Assembly (NCBI GenBank): GCA_021234155.1
Contig: JAJEKV010000200.1
Location: 88,001 to 152,000 of the forward strand
Length of the DNA: 64,000 nt
Direction: 5' to 3'
From: Isoetes taiwanensis
Lineage: Eukaryota > Streptophyta > Lycopodiopsida > Isoetales > Isoetaceae
The notes below the pieces were generated by a model that was not told where the DNA came from, ran no database searches, and saw only the letters and a program-made list of their open reading frames with translations. Below, in pieces: positions 12,195 to 23,828 of the stretch; the first letter of the stretch is position 1, and each line of letters starts with the position of its first letter. The translations under genes and the position numbers were made by a program.

Positions 12195-12872
12195 TTTACT
12201 TTTTTTATATATGTTTATTTGCGGTTCTTAACGTCTGATGGGTGTTTTTTGCTTTTTGGGGGCTATTGTTGTAGTTGTACCTATTTTTCCTAACGTTTAA
12301 CGACTACTTTCTAGACAGTTCTCCTTTTTTCAGGTTTCACACATTCCATGGCATTGATGCACATTTTGGCTGGCTTCACCAATTTCTTCCTTATTCTTCA
12401 GGACATCCTCGAGGCCATTGGCGACCATTTCTCATTAAGGTTTTCCTCGAAAACCCGAAAGGGCAGGGTTTTTTATCCCGATGAGAAGTTGTCGCCATTG
12501 TTCTCTCTCTTGCCTTTGTATATTTTCTTATTTTATTTATGGGGTAGCTAGACATTGTTCCTATAGTCAGCTCCCCATTCAGATTTTTCCACATATTGTA
12601 TACTGCTGCTGTGATGAATGACAAGTATCATTCATTCTAATGTTTTCAAAGAACAAAAAATTTCAAAATATTAATACCATTACAAGTTCTTTCTCTTGAC
12701 CTCTTGCTTGTTTACGAATTTCTTGTATGTGGAAGTATGTTGATATGTTAGGTCATAAACGATAGATGGATTATAGGTGTTAAAACGTCTTAATCTACTT
12801 GCAATGCTTCAACAATGTGCATCTAAGAGCACAAAATGTCTCCACTTGACACAAGGTACGAAATAGTCATCT

Positions 12873-13077
12873 GTATGGCGGCATGGAAGATGGGGAGAGG
12901 ATTCCAGGGGGTCCCGCGACCAGCGGGAGCTGGAAGCGGGTCCTGGAATCGTCAACCCACTTTCCATCCGCCACAAAATGGCAAGTGCGACCTTACCTGC
13001 GCGTGACTTGTTGAGCGGAATCATGCTGCCAGTTTCCATTCTGGATTCAGAACCAGCGAGCCAGTTGCCATTTTGTA
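12873..13077 (+). repeat. About 205-bp interspersed repeat, copy A
   Basis: This segment (from TATGGCGGCATGGAAGATGG to GAGCCAGTTGCCATTTTG) matches the reverse complement of 21978-22187 along its whole length, with scattered differences. It is GC-rich compared with its surroundings. No coding potential or target duplication was established. Confidence 0.75.
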
Positions 13078-13168
13078 TAGGGGAACGGAAGCAGGAGCTC
13101 TCTTTCCGCAAAATCGGCAGGGGTCCCGCGGGCAGCCGGGAGCGGGTCTGTCGTATTTTGCAGAAGGG

Positions 13169-13252
13169 GAGCCCCTGCTTTCCTTCTCTGGAAATTGGAG
13201 AATCAAAGTTGAGCCCCTGCTTTCCTTCCCTGGAAATTGGAGAATCAGATTA
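13169..13252 (+). repeat. 42-bp tandem duplication
   Basis: Two near-identical 42-bp units start at 13169 and 13211, each beginning GAGCCCCTGCTTTCCTT and continuing to GGAAATTGGAGAATCA. The stretch before them (13085-13165) resembles the GC-rich repeat at 12873-13077 in composition and shares phrases such as GTCCCGCG and GAGCGGGTC. Confidence 0.8.
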
Positions 13253-13259
13253 TCTCCTT

Positions 13260-14190
13260 CGGCAAGCTCGTGTTCTTCAGCTATAGAGCAGCAAATTGTG
13301 TTCTTTAGCATGAAATTGTATGCTGCAGCATCAAATCGTGTTCTACGACAGTAGATCCGGCAAGCTTCAAGTAGTTTAGGCAAGATCCGGCAAGCTTCAA
13401 GCAACAGATGGAGCTCTGTAGTAGATCTAGCAAGCTTCGAGAAGGGCTTCGTCCGGTGAGCTAACCTAACCCTAAAACCTTATACCGGCTATTCAAGTGC
13501 TAACAATGCATAGATTTACCTGCTGGGTGGAATGGACGCCCCAACAAGCGATGACCCAACTTCCATATTGTATTTAGATAGCCATCATTAAAATGAAGCT
13601 ACTCAAGGAATGTCTTGATTCCCCTCAATGACAACTTATAGGAATGCACCATATAAATAAACAATACCATATATTACACAAAAGACTTTCAAACTAGAGG
13701 AACAAAATGTGCCCTTGTGTTCTCCTAAAAATCTTATATTTACTTGTAAGTAGTATGGAGAAAGCTTACCCTGCTATTACTTATTGGAAATTTTTATGTA
13801 ATATTACAATGTCAGTGGATAACATTTTTCTTCCTTCACATGTCAATTTAAATAGTCTGCTTTCTACATGCGACTTTTGATAACTTTTCTGGCAAATATG
13901 ATTGATGTTTCAAGATTTGTTTGAAGTGTGTGTATATATATACAAGAAATTTAACACGTCCTACGGTGCGTGTTCCAATTTTAGCATATTCTTACGGTGC
14001 AAGGCCCTGTCGTGCTCTAGGTAACCAACGATTCTACTGAGATTCTCTTGTGATTCCTCTATATTCTTCAACATTCTATGTACTATATTTAGCATTCATG
14101 AAGATTCCCCTAGATTCTCTTAGAATTTTCAATTTTGATTGAGGTGCTTACCCATGAGCATTTACAACCTTCCAAAATAATCTATTTTGG
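13260..14190. other. Intergenic sequence
   Basis: No gene is recognised. The first 200 bp contain repeated AAGATCCGGCAAGCTTC and TAGCAAGCTTCGAG phrases (13345-13445). The rest is AT-rich without visible structure. Confidence 0.4.
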
Positions 14191-14665
14191 ATCTGTGCAA
14201 CATTTCTAAAACACTTTCTAATTTTAGACTGAGGCGATTACCCTGAGCATCTAGAACATTTTTTTTTTCAAGATTTATATTGTACACCTTTATTATGAAA
14301 CATTTTAGAACATTCTATTGTGGCTCTTTCTAAATCTTAAAAAAACTCTAAGATTTCATCAAGATTTTCTTAGATTCCTTTAGAAATTTCTAGAACATTC
14401 TAGAACTTTCTGGAACATTCTGAAACTTTCAAAACATCCTAGAACTTTCTGGATGTATTTCCCTATTCCTTATATTCCCAAAGATTCCCCTACATCTAGA
14501 ACTTATTAGAACAATTTGGGACTTTCTCGAAGGATTCTCTTAGATTCCCAATAGATTCTCTTATATTCCAAAATATTTTAGAATTCTGGAATTTTCTGGA
14601 ACATTCTAGAAGATTTTAGAACTTTCTAGAGCCTCCAGAACATTCTAGAACTTTCTTGAACTATC
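14190..14665. repeat. Degenerate TTCTAGAA-rich satellite-like tract
   Basis: The tract is dominated by alternating GAAC/TTCTAGAA words (for example TTCTAGAACATTCTAGAAC around 14388-14410 and 14600-14660), with runs of related CTTAGATTCC phrases. There is no fixed period. The GAA/TTC blocks at short spacing resemble inverted heat-shock-element pentamers, but a simple degenerate repeat explains them equally well. Confidence 0.5.
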
Positions 14666-14747
14666 TAGGATGTTATATTCTATTTTATCTTAATTAGAAC
14701 ATTATCCTTAAGTATATTTGAAACATAAATTATTCATAGAATTAATG

Positions 14748-14830
14748 TTTGGTCTAGTGGTTAGAATGGGGGGCTGGGGGGTTAATGACCAGGGTCTCCC
14801 CCAATAACATAAAAAATTTTAAAAGCCTTT
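14748..14830 (+). repeat. Possible tRNA-like SINE head
   Basis: GTTTGGTCTAGTGGTTAGAA resembles an A box, and GGGTCTCCCCCAAT about 35 bases later weakly resembles a B box. No tail or target duplication was found. Confidence 0.25.
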
Positions 14831-14864
14831 CCTTAAAATTTGTTAAAAATACCAAGGCCCGAGC

Positions 14865-15215
14865 ATGCAGTGTGAGCTGTAGGATCTTGGACCAAGGATT
14901 ATGATCAATCTGGACCGTAGGATCATGTAGGATATATCTAAAGCAACGTGAGCCGTACAATCTCGGATCAACGATCAGGATCAAGAATAACCTAGACCGT
15001 AAGACCGATTACATATAATTCCCAAAGCCATGTGCACCGTAGGATGTCGCCAAGCAACGTGAGCCGTAGGATCTCGGACCGGCGGTCAGAATCAGATCAA
15101 CCTGGACCGTAGGATCGCGTCTATACGGATTATATATAAACTCCCAAGCCATCTGGGCCGTAGGATATGTCCCAAAGCCACGTGAGCCGTCGGATCTCGA
15201 ATGGACGGTCGGATA
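14865..15215 (+). repeat. Array of GCCGTAGGATC-type repeats
   Basis: At least six related phrases occur, such as GTGAGCCGTAGGATCTCGGA and ACCTGGACCGTAGGATC, often followed by a CGGTCAG/ATCA phrase. The units are imperfect, of about 30-60 bp in variable order. The array ends about 80 bp before a 55-bp tandem repeat. Confidence 0.65.
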
Positions 15216-15295
15216 AGCGCGACAAACATAAGAACATATTTATGAGAGATAGAGATATATCTATTCTATCTATCTATCAATTCTATCTATCTATC

Positions 15296-15405
15296 TATTG
15301 TTTAAATTTGGTTTTTCCGGCACCCCAAAAACTTTTTAGATTTTTTTCTTTATTGTTTAAATTTGGTTTTTCCGGCACCCCAAAAACTTTTTAGATTTTT
15401 TTCTT
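15296..15405 (+). repeat. Perfect 55-bp tandem duplication
   Basis: Two identical 55-bp units (15296-15350 and 15351-15405) begin TATTGTTTAAATTTGG and end GATTTTTTTCTT. Perfect identity suggests a recent duplication. They follow a TCTA microsatellite at 15258-15298. Confidence 0.9.
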
Positions 15406-17530
15406 GGATTAGTTTGCTATGGTTTAGGGTTTTTTATAGGCGGAATTATTTTCCGGCTATCCAAAAAGCGAAAGAAGTTTTTTACGGTCTAAAATTTTAG
15501 CTTTTTTATTTTTTAGTGTATTTCCTCTCTGGGCTCGATTGCAGGTGGCAAAGAGGGCCGGCGCATGCCACGCCACGATTGCTAACCTCAAACTGTCGAT
15601 TTATCTTCTTGCAGTCTTCTCCTTCAGCGTCTTTACTGGTAATCCAAAATTCATGCGTTTGGATTTCGTATGATTTGGAAGTTCGAAATTCTGGGTTTGT
15701 ATGATCCGGATGACATGGTATGTCGGTGGTTTCCTGCCCAGCGATTGGGGCTCAGATTGAGCTCTTCTTAGCTATGTTATGTATTTATAGGTGGAATATA
15801 GAAGAGCGATTTTCCCTTCTGTTACGATCTTGCCATGGCATATTTATTCCCCTGTTGTGGGCAGATTAATCGACGAACAATCCTTAACATAATCCTCCAT
15901 CGTCCTTCTTGGATCATGTCGATGGTGATTGTGTTTTACCTAACAGACCAGGTACTGTTATAGATAGATTTTTTGTTTGTTATAAGGGTTTCAAGAATAT
16001 ATTTCGTATTCAGTGCATATCAATCTTGCATCTTTTCCTGTATGCTGCCTATGAATCATGAGATATAGAAGATCTTGATAATGTCTTTGAAGTCATGCTA
16101 GATAACATCTGCTTTATTTTTGTTCCAGCAGATGCTATGGTTTTAAACCTAGGTTTCAAAATTTGCATATGTTTGATTAGGTGAAGGCTACAGACTGGAG
16201 CAAAGAAGAGACTGGCACAGGCACAGACCTGGTTAGTATCACATGCCTTTAAATATCTATCTATCTTTTTGTATTTAGTTTGTGCTCTTTGTAGACATGT
16301 CTTAGGCTTAAGTTCTCTTGGATAAATATGCAAATGGGTCTATGCTGTAAGTTGGACACCTGCCATTGACCAATCTTATCCTTTGGACATATTGCTGCTG
16401 CATATGCATCTGCATTTGTCGCCGTAACTACCAACATATTTGCAACTGTATATATTCAGAGTATAGGCATATCAGCCACTACATCTGCACTGATCAAACT
16501 CTGCAAGAAGTTGCAGTGCTGTTCCCTTTGGATTGTTAAGAATCAATCAAGTAATCTGATCTCAGCTAATCTAAGCAAAGCACCATGTGTTCTGCTGGTT
16601 CAACTGCTGCACACTTTGAATAACCATATAGAGTAAGTTCATCCCTCTGTGAAACATCCTGTAACCAGATTCTTAAGCTGCACCAGATTATTAAGAAGAT
16701 TCATTCCTCTAAACAAACCAGATTCTTCAGCTGCACCAGATTATTACAAGGATTCCGTATTACTTTCCCAAGAAGATTTATGATGAAAAAGCAGATGTAG
16801 CAACAGCAACAATCACCAAAAATGCTGGATCATCTCTTGCCTACTGATTCTTTGTTTCTGACAATAAAGAAGGAACATTTTAGCTGATTTCCAAATTGGA
16901 CGAGCCACAGATGAAATTAATACTTACATTTATGATATTTTTGTGTGTTGGTAGCTGCAAGGCAAAGAGCCAATGTATGAGGCACATAAAAACACAATGT
17001 TATGCTGCTTAAAACTGAAGACTTAGATTGTATGTCTCAAACAAATATCAGCATAGGTAATACATCTTCCTACATATTTGACACCATTGAATTTCAAACT
17101 GCTTAAGTAACTGCCTCGACTCTGGTACTAACTTGATTGACCTACAAGAGCTTTCCTTTTCACACTTGATGGTTGGATAAACATCCGATGCTAAATTTCG
17201 AAGTCATGAAGATGCTGCACAATGAGCAGTGTCTCTGTATCTGCAAACTTAAATTTGGTAGCACCTGCTTCATACCATACTGACAAGTCTTTTGATATTG
17301 TCTTTTGATATGGCTGTCACATAATTTCATGGAAGTCTCAGAAGAAGAGGTAAATATGGATATAAGCTTGCAACACTTACATCAGTAAATAAAATTCCAG
17401 CTACCCCAGCCATTGCAAAGCAAGCATGGACAAGTTCTGCCAGAACATACCATCTCAAGCTCTTCGGTTCCTTCCCAAGCTCTAAAGGATCAAATCCAAA
17501 GTCACCAGCAAGCCTGCAATTTACATTCAG
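15406..17530. other. Possible 5' region and introns of a plant gene
   Basis: No convincing coding exon is seen. The sequence is AT-rich and intron-like, and the next coding blocks are on the plus strand from 17531. It could be leader or intron sequence of that locus or plain intergenic DNA. Confidence 0.3.
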
Positions 17531-17937
17531 TCAAGGTACTTTGGTGGCGACAAGCCAGGCAACCAAGTTTTTCTAGAGGATTGTTGTTCTGCCGAACGTA
17601 AAACATGCAACATAGAGGCACCTTTCCAGATTGATTTGGAGGTCCGCTATGCCCCTCAGGACTTAGAAGTTAGAGAATTATGTATACAGAGGGAAACAAC
17701 TGGGGAAGCCTTGATGATTCTTCGAAAGTATTGTGGAACAAAGCCTGTAGGCAGAAGAAGCTCGGATGCTGCTTCAATTTTTTGTTCTTTGTTGTCTATG
17801 AATCCTAGCTCCCCATCCACTCTCTAGCAAATGCAGTAACTAGATATGATAAAATTTACAATATTGATGTTAGATCCGTCCCTTTTGGTGTTATGGACAG
17901 TGGTGTTGCAGCTGCACAAGAATTATGTAGGCTCTTG
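17531..17937 (+). pseudogene. Exon-like block of an unrecognised plant gene, frameshifted
   Basis: After an acceptor-like end (TTTACATTCAG) at 17530, an open frame reads RYFGGDKPGNQVFLED, then CNIEAPFQIDLEVRYAPQDL and GEALMILRKYCGTKPVGRR. Near 17815 it meets a stop, but shifting frame gives ANAVTRYDKIYNIDVRSVPF and then MDSGVAAAQELCRLL up to a GT at 17938. The continuous protein-like composition, with a single frameshift, points to a real exon that has decayed. I do not recognise the family. Confidence 0.45.
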
Positions 17938-18278
17938 GTGGGTGTTCACCTAAAATCATAATCTCTATTAAACTTTGTCATTTCCTTTCAATAAGCATAT
18001 TTTGCATTAAATGTTGTCTCCTTCTGCTTCGAGTTTGTTATTTGCTTTTAACAATGCACATCTGCAAAGAGACATATAGAGCCAAAGAAATAAATGGCCT
18101 CATGAGTTTTTTCTTTTGCCTTATATTCTGCAGTGAAACCCGAGTAATTACAGACCCACTTTTAAATGAGGGCCTTCTTCAGCACTTGAAGCCACCCTTT
18201 ATGCTTCATATTCACAAATAAAGATAAATATTAGACTTCTGAATTTTATCATGTGTTACAACCTTTTAATACTCTACT

Positions 18279-18864
18279 TTGGAGTCACCATTTGGCATTT
18301 ATCATCGCCCATATCAATTCCATCGCTTGGCTTGCAAATACAGTAAGCTTGAGGATTTGGGGGGAGATGGAAAGAAGACTTCTGTAAAATGTTCGACAGC
18401 AAGGGAAGGTACGGCTTTTGGGCAGGACTCTTTGAAGGGGGTACACGAAAATGGTGTTAATGGTATTGAGACGGTAGATAGCAGACAAAGAACAGATGGG
18501 GCAGAGGTATCTGTTGAAAATTCTTTAGTATTCTCTGTTGTTGTTCCTATTACAGAACAGGAACAGACATCAGAAAGGGCTGAAGGTACAGGGCAGGCTA
18601 CCCTGGAGCAAATATCAAAAGATAGGGGTGAGGCAAAAGTTTCTATTGAGGATGAGAAGGAGTTGGTTCTGGCTTTGAACTTTCCGTTGCTGCTTCAACA
18701 TGTCTGGCAAAGATTAAAGGCCGTTCCCTTTCTCTATAGAATGTCATACTGGCCTCCTTGGGATAAAAAGAAGCGATTGGAGTATCTTTATGCAGAAGCA
18801 GATGCACATCCTAAGGATGCCTCCAAGCAGGCTGCTCTTTACAGGGAACTCTTGATTGAAAGGT
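18279..18864 (+). CDS. Exon-like open frame of an unrecognised plant gene
   Basis: A plus-strand frame of about 195 codons ends at a donor-like GAAAG|GTAGAC. The N-terminal two thirds are low in hydrophobic residues and rich in Glu, Ser and Gly (linker-like). The C-terminal 60 residues are more structured (LLLQHVWQRLKAVPFLYRM, then YWPPWDKKKRLEYLYAEADA). A possible further exon lies at 18996-19095 (acceptor GCCAG, donor GTTGGT), but its only open phase does not match this exon's phase, so an exon may be missing or decayed. It may belong to the same locus as 17531-17937. The function is unknown. Confidence 0.4.
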
Positions 18865-19095
18865 AGACTTTTCATCTATTTCTGTGGAGCTTTCTGTTAA
18901 ATTATATTGTGTATTAGATTGGTCATGTTAATCCAAGATGGCAGTACTCATATTTGCAAACAAGGTTGATGCCATATTTTCAATTGCAACGCCAGGATAT
19001 CAGAGATAGCTTGACTTCTCTGGCTGCAAGCATGACATCTCACTTATTCAAGACATTTGACACCATTAGAAGCATGCTTCTCAAGGAAAATCAAG

Positions 19096-20919
19096 GTTGG
19101 TGAATAGCAATTAATGACAAACCTTGGAGCCATCATGAAACCATTTTTTAATAGTGCATAGTTTTTCCACATTGATGTCAGTTAATGTATAAAAGATGGC
19201 ATATTAGGGAGCGTCGAAGCATGGCATAATTTAAGTCCCTTATGTCTCACATGCACGTGGCTTGGTTGGTCTTAAACTGATTAATTTTTTGAAGGAACTG
19301 GTTTAAACCAAGTTGGTATTGTGTGCAGTCCAAAAGACGTTATAGAAGGATTTGCGCGAAGAGAACATGCAGCAAATGGAGATGCTAAAACATCATGTTA
19401 AAAATAGATAATCTGCAATAGGTCAGACTGGTAGAGGAAGATTGCCCATTTATCCTGGGCACTAAAGACACATCATAAGGGCTAGGTTCCATTGTTTGGC
19501 AGTGTATCCAAATGCTAACTTCATGCATTAGCTATAGAAACAAAGGAACGAGCATCCTGAAAAGTTTTCAGGATAAAATACTTCACCTGCAAAATCTAAG
19601 GCCAAGTATGGACATAATAGAGATATGCTGCACATACTTCAGTTGAGGATATCGGCAAGAAAATGGCGACTTATTGCTATTGTTGAAATAATTGCTGTCT
19701 GTTATGTACTTCCAAAATATTGAACCTGTTTTCCTTTTCATTCAGAATTACGTGTACATAGCACCAAAATGTAAGAAGGCACTTCATAGATCCTCTAATG
19801 TGGAAATCCAGATCTGCATCCTATTTTTCGTTTTAAATATTGCATGTCATGACATGATTGTAGAGATGGAGTGAAGGATTATGCTTCTAAAAGTTAGTAA
19901 AGAAGCTTAGCATGTTATAGCATGTGCCATACAAAAGAATCTATTCAATGTTGATCCTGTATTTTTCTATCATTATAGCAGATGCTTGGAAATTAGAAAA
20001 TAGAGGTATAGAAGATGGACAAAGGTGAATTGCAACACCATGCAGATGTACAACTTAAGATCTCATTATAAGTAAATCCAGTTGAATATATAGATGTTTA
20101 TAATACTTAAATGTACTCCTAATGTTGGGTTTAGCAAAAGGCACTAGACAGAGTTGCTTTAGGCCCAGAGTTGCTAATTCATACATTTCTATGCCAGTCC
20201 CATTAATGTTGCATATGCAGTAACATGCAATCCTAGACAAAGTGGAATATCATTGGGAATCGTATGTGATTGTGGAGGGATACGACGATGATTCAGAATA
20301 ATATAACGTTTTAAACAACCAACTTTGCTCCAATATTAAATGTGCCAACTTCATACATTTGGATGTTCATCATGCTTTAGTATGAGGAAAATAATTATTC
20401 ATAGTCCGGCTCCAAAGCTTCTATTCAATTGGATCAAAATTTTTAGTTCAAATGCCAGACAATGTTCTTTAGCTGATCTTTTCAAGCACTTAAAGGTCTA
20501 AAAATACCAACCACACACACAATTGTATCACCTGCGAGCGATTTTAAAGGTTCGAAAGATTATGGGGATGGCCATCTAAAACCGTGTGCATGACTATGTG
20601 AATTAAAAGGGCTATGTTTGTTAGCGAATTCTTATATATATATATGTTGACCCATAGATAATGTGTCAGTGAGATGGTTAATACCCATGTTTATAAAAAT
20701 GCCTTTCTTTATACCCACTCTTTATAGAAGAACTATTTAAACACAACTGCAACATAGACTATTAAAGCACTAACATCTACATACCAAACCCAACATAATG
20801 CAGTGTTGCCACTAGGCAACTGCCACCATCTCCCGTCTCCTATTTCTCTCTTCCTTCCACCTCAAGTATAGCTAGCTATTATACATTTGTCTACAACTTC
20901 ATCGTTTTTGCATAGAACT
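19096..20919. other. Intergenic AT-rich sequence
   Basis: No gene is recognised. A short TA microsatellite lies at 20632-20645. The right part probably forms the body of the Helitron-like element ending at 20950, but no 5' end could be placed. Confidence 0.35.
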
Positions 20920-20950
20920 GTGCCCGGCAACGCCTGGCACCCGTTACTAG
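20920..20950 (+). mobile_element. Helitron-like 3' terminus
   Basis: A GC-rich hairpin (GTGCCCGGCAACGCCTGGCAC, 9-bp stem with one mismatch, 20920-20940) is followed six bases later by CTAG at 20947-20950 and then T. Helitrons end in a short hairpin a few bases before CTRR and insert before a T, so this fits. The same hairpin core recurs at 26258-26270 and 46138-46154. No 5' TC end or Rep/helicase ORF was identified. Confidence 0.5.
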
Positions 20951-21977
20951 TATAGATTAGATTACATTAGATATGTATATATATATCCTTTTTCTTTTTT
21001 CTTTTTTCGTTTTTTTTTTTTTGGGCTCTTTCTCACGACCTCCCTAGCCGCAAGAAGAGGTGTAGGTGCCAAGAAATAGCATCACTTGAACCTAGGTCTT
21101 AGTAATCAAAGGCCCCTTTTAGGCAAATATGTCAAGCCACTATTAGTCTTTTAATTGTAAGGTTTGAGGGTGATTGTAAATTCATGGTTTTGATCATCAA
21201 ATTCTATTCAATGATAAAAAAAATCACTAAAATGTGATTGGCAATAATAAATAAATAAATAGTAGTTTTTGCTTGTGCCATTATACTGCATCAACTTACA
21301 GGGTCCATATTTTAGAGCATAGAATAACATCTTGAACAATCTACCTTGAATGCATTGGGAATATGACCTATTGGTATTAAATTTAAATGCCGATATGCAA
21401 AATCTATTGTACAATTTGTCTTCTTTTATTGTTACATCATGGTATCGCAAGCTAAATGTACTCTCTCTTTCATGCCTTCTTTCATTCTATTCCTAAATCT
21501 ATCCCTTTTAATATTTGTTTGAAAACAGTTTCTTGATATAAGATCCAACAGAGAATCCGGTCCAATGGTGAGCTCGTATCTCTTGGTTATATGCCCTTGG
21601 CCATCCATCTTTCTCCATCCTTTTGCCTTTTATTTATTATTTGTGTTATTCTCAACAACTGTAGAACTGGTCTAATGATGTCAAGAGGAGCAAGTATATT
21701 TTGATGCTCACGGTATTCAATGTTAATGGAAATGTGATCATGATGTACTCCTAATTTGAACGATGTTCGACACTCTTTGAGATGTGTAATTAAGATATGC
21801 GACCATGTTGCATATTGGGAGAGTCCAGTTCGAAGCGAACAATGTTGTCGCTCTATCATATCCTCTTTCATCTCTTAATACGTATTCATTTGGTCAAATA
21901 CATTGTACACGATTGCATTTTATCATTCTATGTTGCTATAATCTTTACCAATGCATATACTATTATTTTATCCCATG
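20951..21977. other. Intergenic sequence
   Basis: No gene is seen. A T-rich tract lies at 20987-21023. Confidence 0.4.
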
Positions 21978-22187
21978 CACAACATGGCAACCGGCTCGCT
22001 GATTCTGCCTCTGAAATGGAAAGTGGTAGCATGATTCCGCTCAACAGGTCATGTGCAGGTAAGCTCGTAGTTGCCATGTTGTGGCGGCTGGAAAGTGGGT
22101 CGACGATTCCAGGACCCGCTCCCAACTCCGGCCGGTCGTGGATCCCCTTGGAATCCTCTCCCCACTTTCCAAGCCGCCATACAACAC
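21978..22187 (-). repeat. About 205-bp interspersed repeat, copy B (inverted)
   Basis: The reverse complement of this segment matches 12873-13077. Shared phrases include GGGGAGAGGATTCCA, GAGCGGGTCCTGGAATCGTC (modified slightly in A) and GTTGAGCGGAATCATGCT. Both copies end in a CAACTGG/CAACCGG and TTGCCAT edge. Confidence 0.75.
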
Positions 22188-22924
22188 AATCTATTAAGGA
22201 ACATTGACTTGTTTGCTATTTTTTTGGGATTTTGTGTGTAATACTTTATATGAAAAGGTGAAATTTATTATTACTGTGCTTTAGTTGTTTATAAGTTTGG
22301 ATATATGATGTGCATTAACTACTCGTACTACATGAAACAAATGGCTATTTGCCAAAGTCGTGGGAGAATCCATGGCAAACAATCCTTACGATGTCAACCA
22401 TTATATGCTATATGTAACAAACATTTTCCCGTCTATAGGGTATCTGACATAACATGATGCCATTCATGAAGACAAACAAATATATTTCATATACAAGTGT
22501 CATGGAACAGAGGAGAAATCCTTATGGTGTGTTATTGCATTGCGTTGCACACACAATTGCCGCAAACAATGAATGTCATGCTACCATGTCCAGATATAAC
22601 ACTGCTTAAAAGGATGGATGTAGACATAAGAGTTATATTTGAGTGAGCTTTTGTTTTCCTTACATAGAAGTTCGGGTCAAGAGGTTCCTTTTCCATTGAG
22701 GATATGTCAGTTTAGTACTGCTGGTGGAATATTTTATTCTAGTTATTTTCACGCGAAGACATCTGTAGGGGACTAGGACATTAATGAGGAAATACATTGG
22801 TGGGGTTGAAAGTAGTTCAAGTGATGTTCAAAGGTGACACATCAATGAGGGGCCATGTGCACTACATAGGAGTATTTTTTGGTACTAATACCCATGTGAC
22901 CTCTTACCACTCTAGTACTTCCAA
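22188..22924. other. Upstream region of MYB gene 1
   Basis: No other gene is visible. The likely promoter and leader of the following MYB gene lie here, but no TATA box could be assigned with confidence. Confidence 0.35.
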
Positions 22925-23828
22925 CATGAAAAACCCAAGATCTTGCTCTTGTTGCATCAACAACTCTAGAAAGATGAAGAAAGGCCTGTGGTCTCCAGAC
23001 GAGGACGAGAAACTTAAGGAATTTGTGAGCAAGCATGGAATCAAGAGGTGGAATGATGTTCCCCTTCAAGCTGGTAATGGCATTTGTTATTTTGAAAAAA
23101 ATTTGATAGTATAAGACCTTTTCCTTTCAATTATGCATGGATTTCATAGTACAATAGAACATTGATAGGACATTGAGATATATTGAAAAGCATCCTTTCA
23201 AAGATTTGAAGAGTGACTACATAAACGATTGCCTGTTTACTTCAGGACTGGATCGATGTGGAAAGAGCTGTAGACTAAGGTGGATGAATTACTTGAAACC
23301 TGGTTTAAAAAGGGGAAAATTTTCACCAGAGGAAAGGAAACTGGTATTTCTGCTTCATTCTGTTTACGGTAACAGGTAAATTCCAGAGTGAATTTAAATA
23401 AGTTCAAAACTCAAAGGATGCTACAAGCATCAACTCGTGTAAACTGTTTTTTGCTTTATGTTGTACTTATCAGCTGGTCTAGGATTGCAAAGCAGATACC
23501 TGGTCGAACGGACAATGAAGTTAAGAATTTCTGGAACACTGAGGCGCACAGGTCTGCAAGGAAAAAACAGTCGGATGGAGCAATGCAAGTGAAACACATT
23601 TCTAGTTACAGGATGGCAGTGCCCTTTAAAATTGAATTCGATGAGCCAAATTTGGAGGATGGAGCTGGATTTGAAGCTCCTGGTATGCAGCAGGAAAAAA
23701 TAACAGGCGCAACAGACTGGAGCCTTTCCAAGGACTCAAGCGTGGAAAGCATGTCGTCGTATGATTTTCTGTTCGAGGCATTCTCTGATGTGGGATTTGA
23801 GGATATATTACATGCTCCGATCTTGTAG
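22925..23828 (+). CDS. R2R3-MYB transcription factor gene 1 (three exons)
   Basis: Exon 1 (22925-23073) encodes [10 protein letters not shown] and then the first R2 helix region ([18 protein letters not shown]). Exon 2 (23246-23375, 130 bp) runs from [16 protein letters not shown] into R3 ([20 protein letters not shown]). Exon 3 (23474-23828) gives [20 protein letters not shown] and a C-terminal acidic tail. Splice sites are canonical (CTG|gtaatg; ttcag|GACTGG; ACAG|gtaaat; atcag|CTGG), and the exon pattern is typical of plant R2R3-MYB genes. The junction of exons 2 and 3 reads Asn-Ser-Trp, where MYB2 and the family have Asn-Arg-Trp. The product would be a nuclear DNA-binding regulator. The start is chosen by comparison with MYB2, which also begins just before a CSCC segment. 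Confidence 0.85.
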
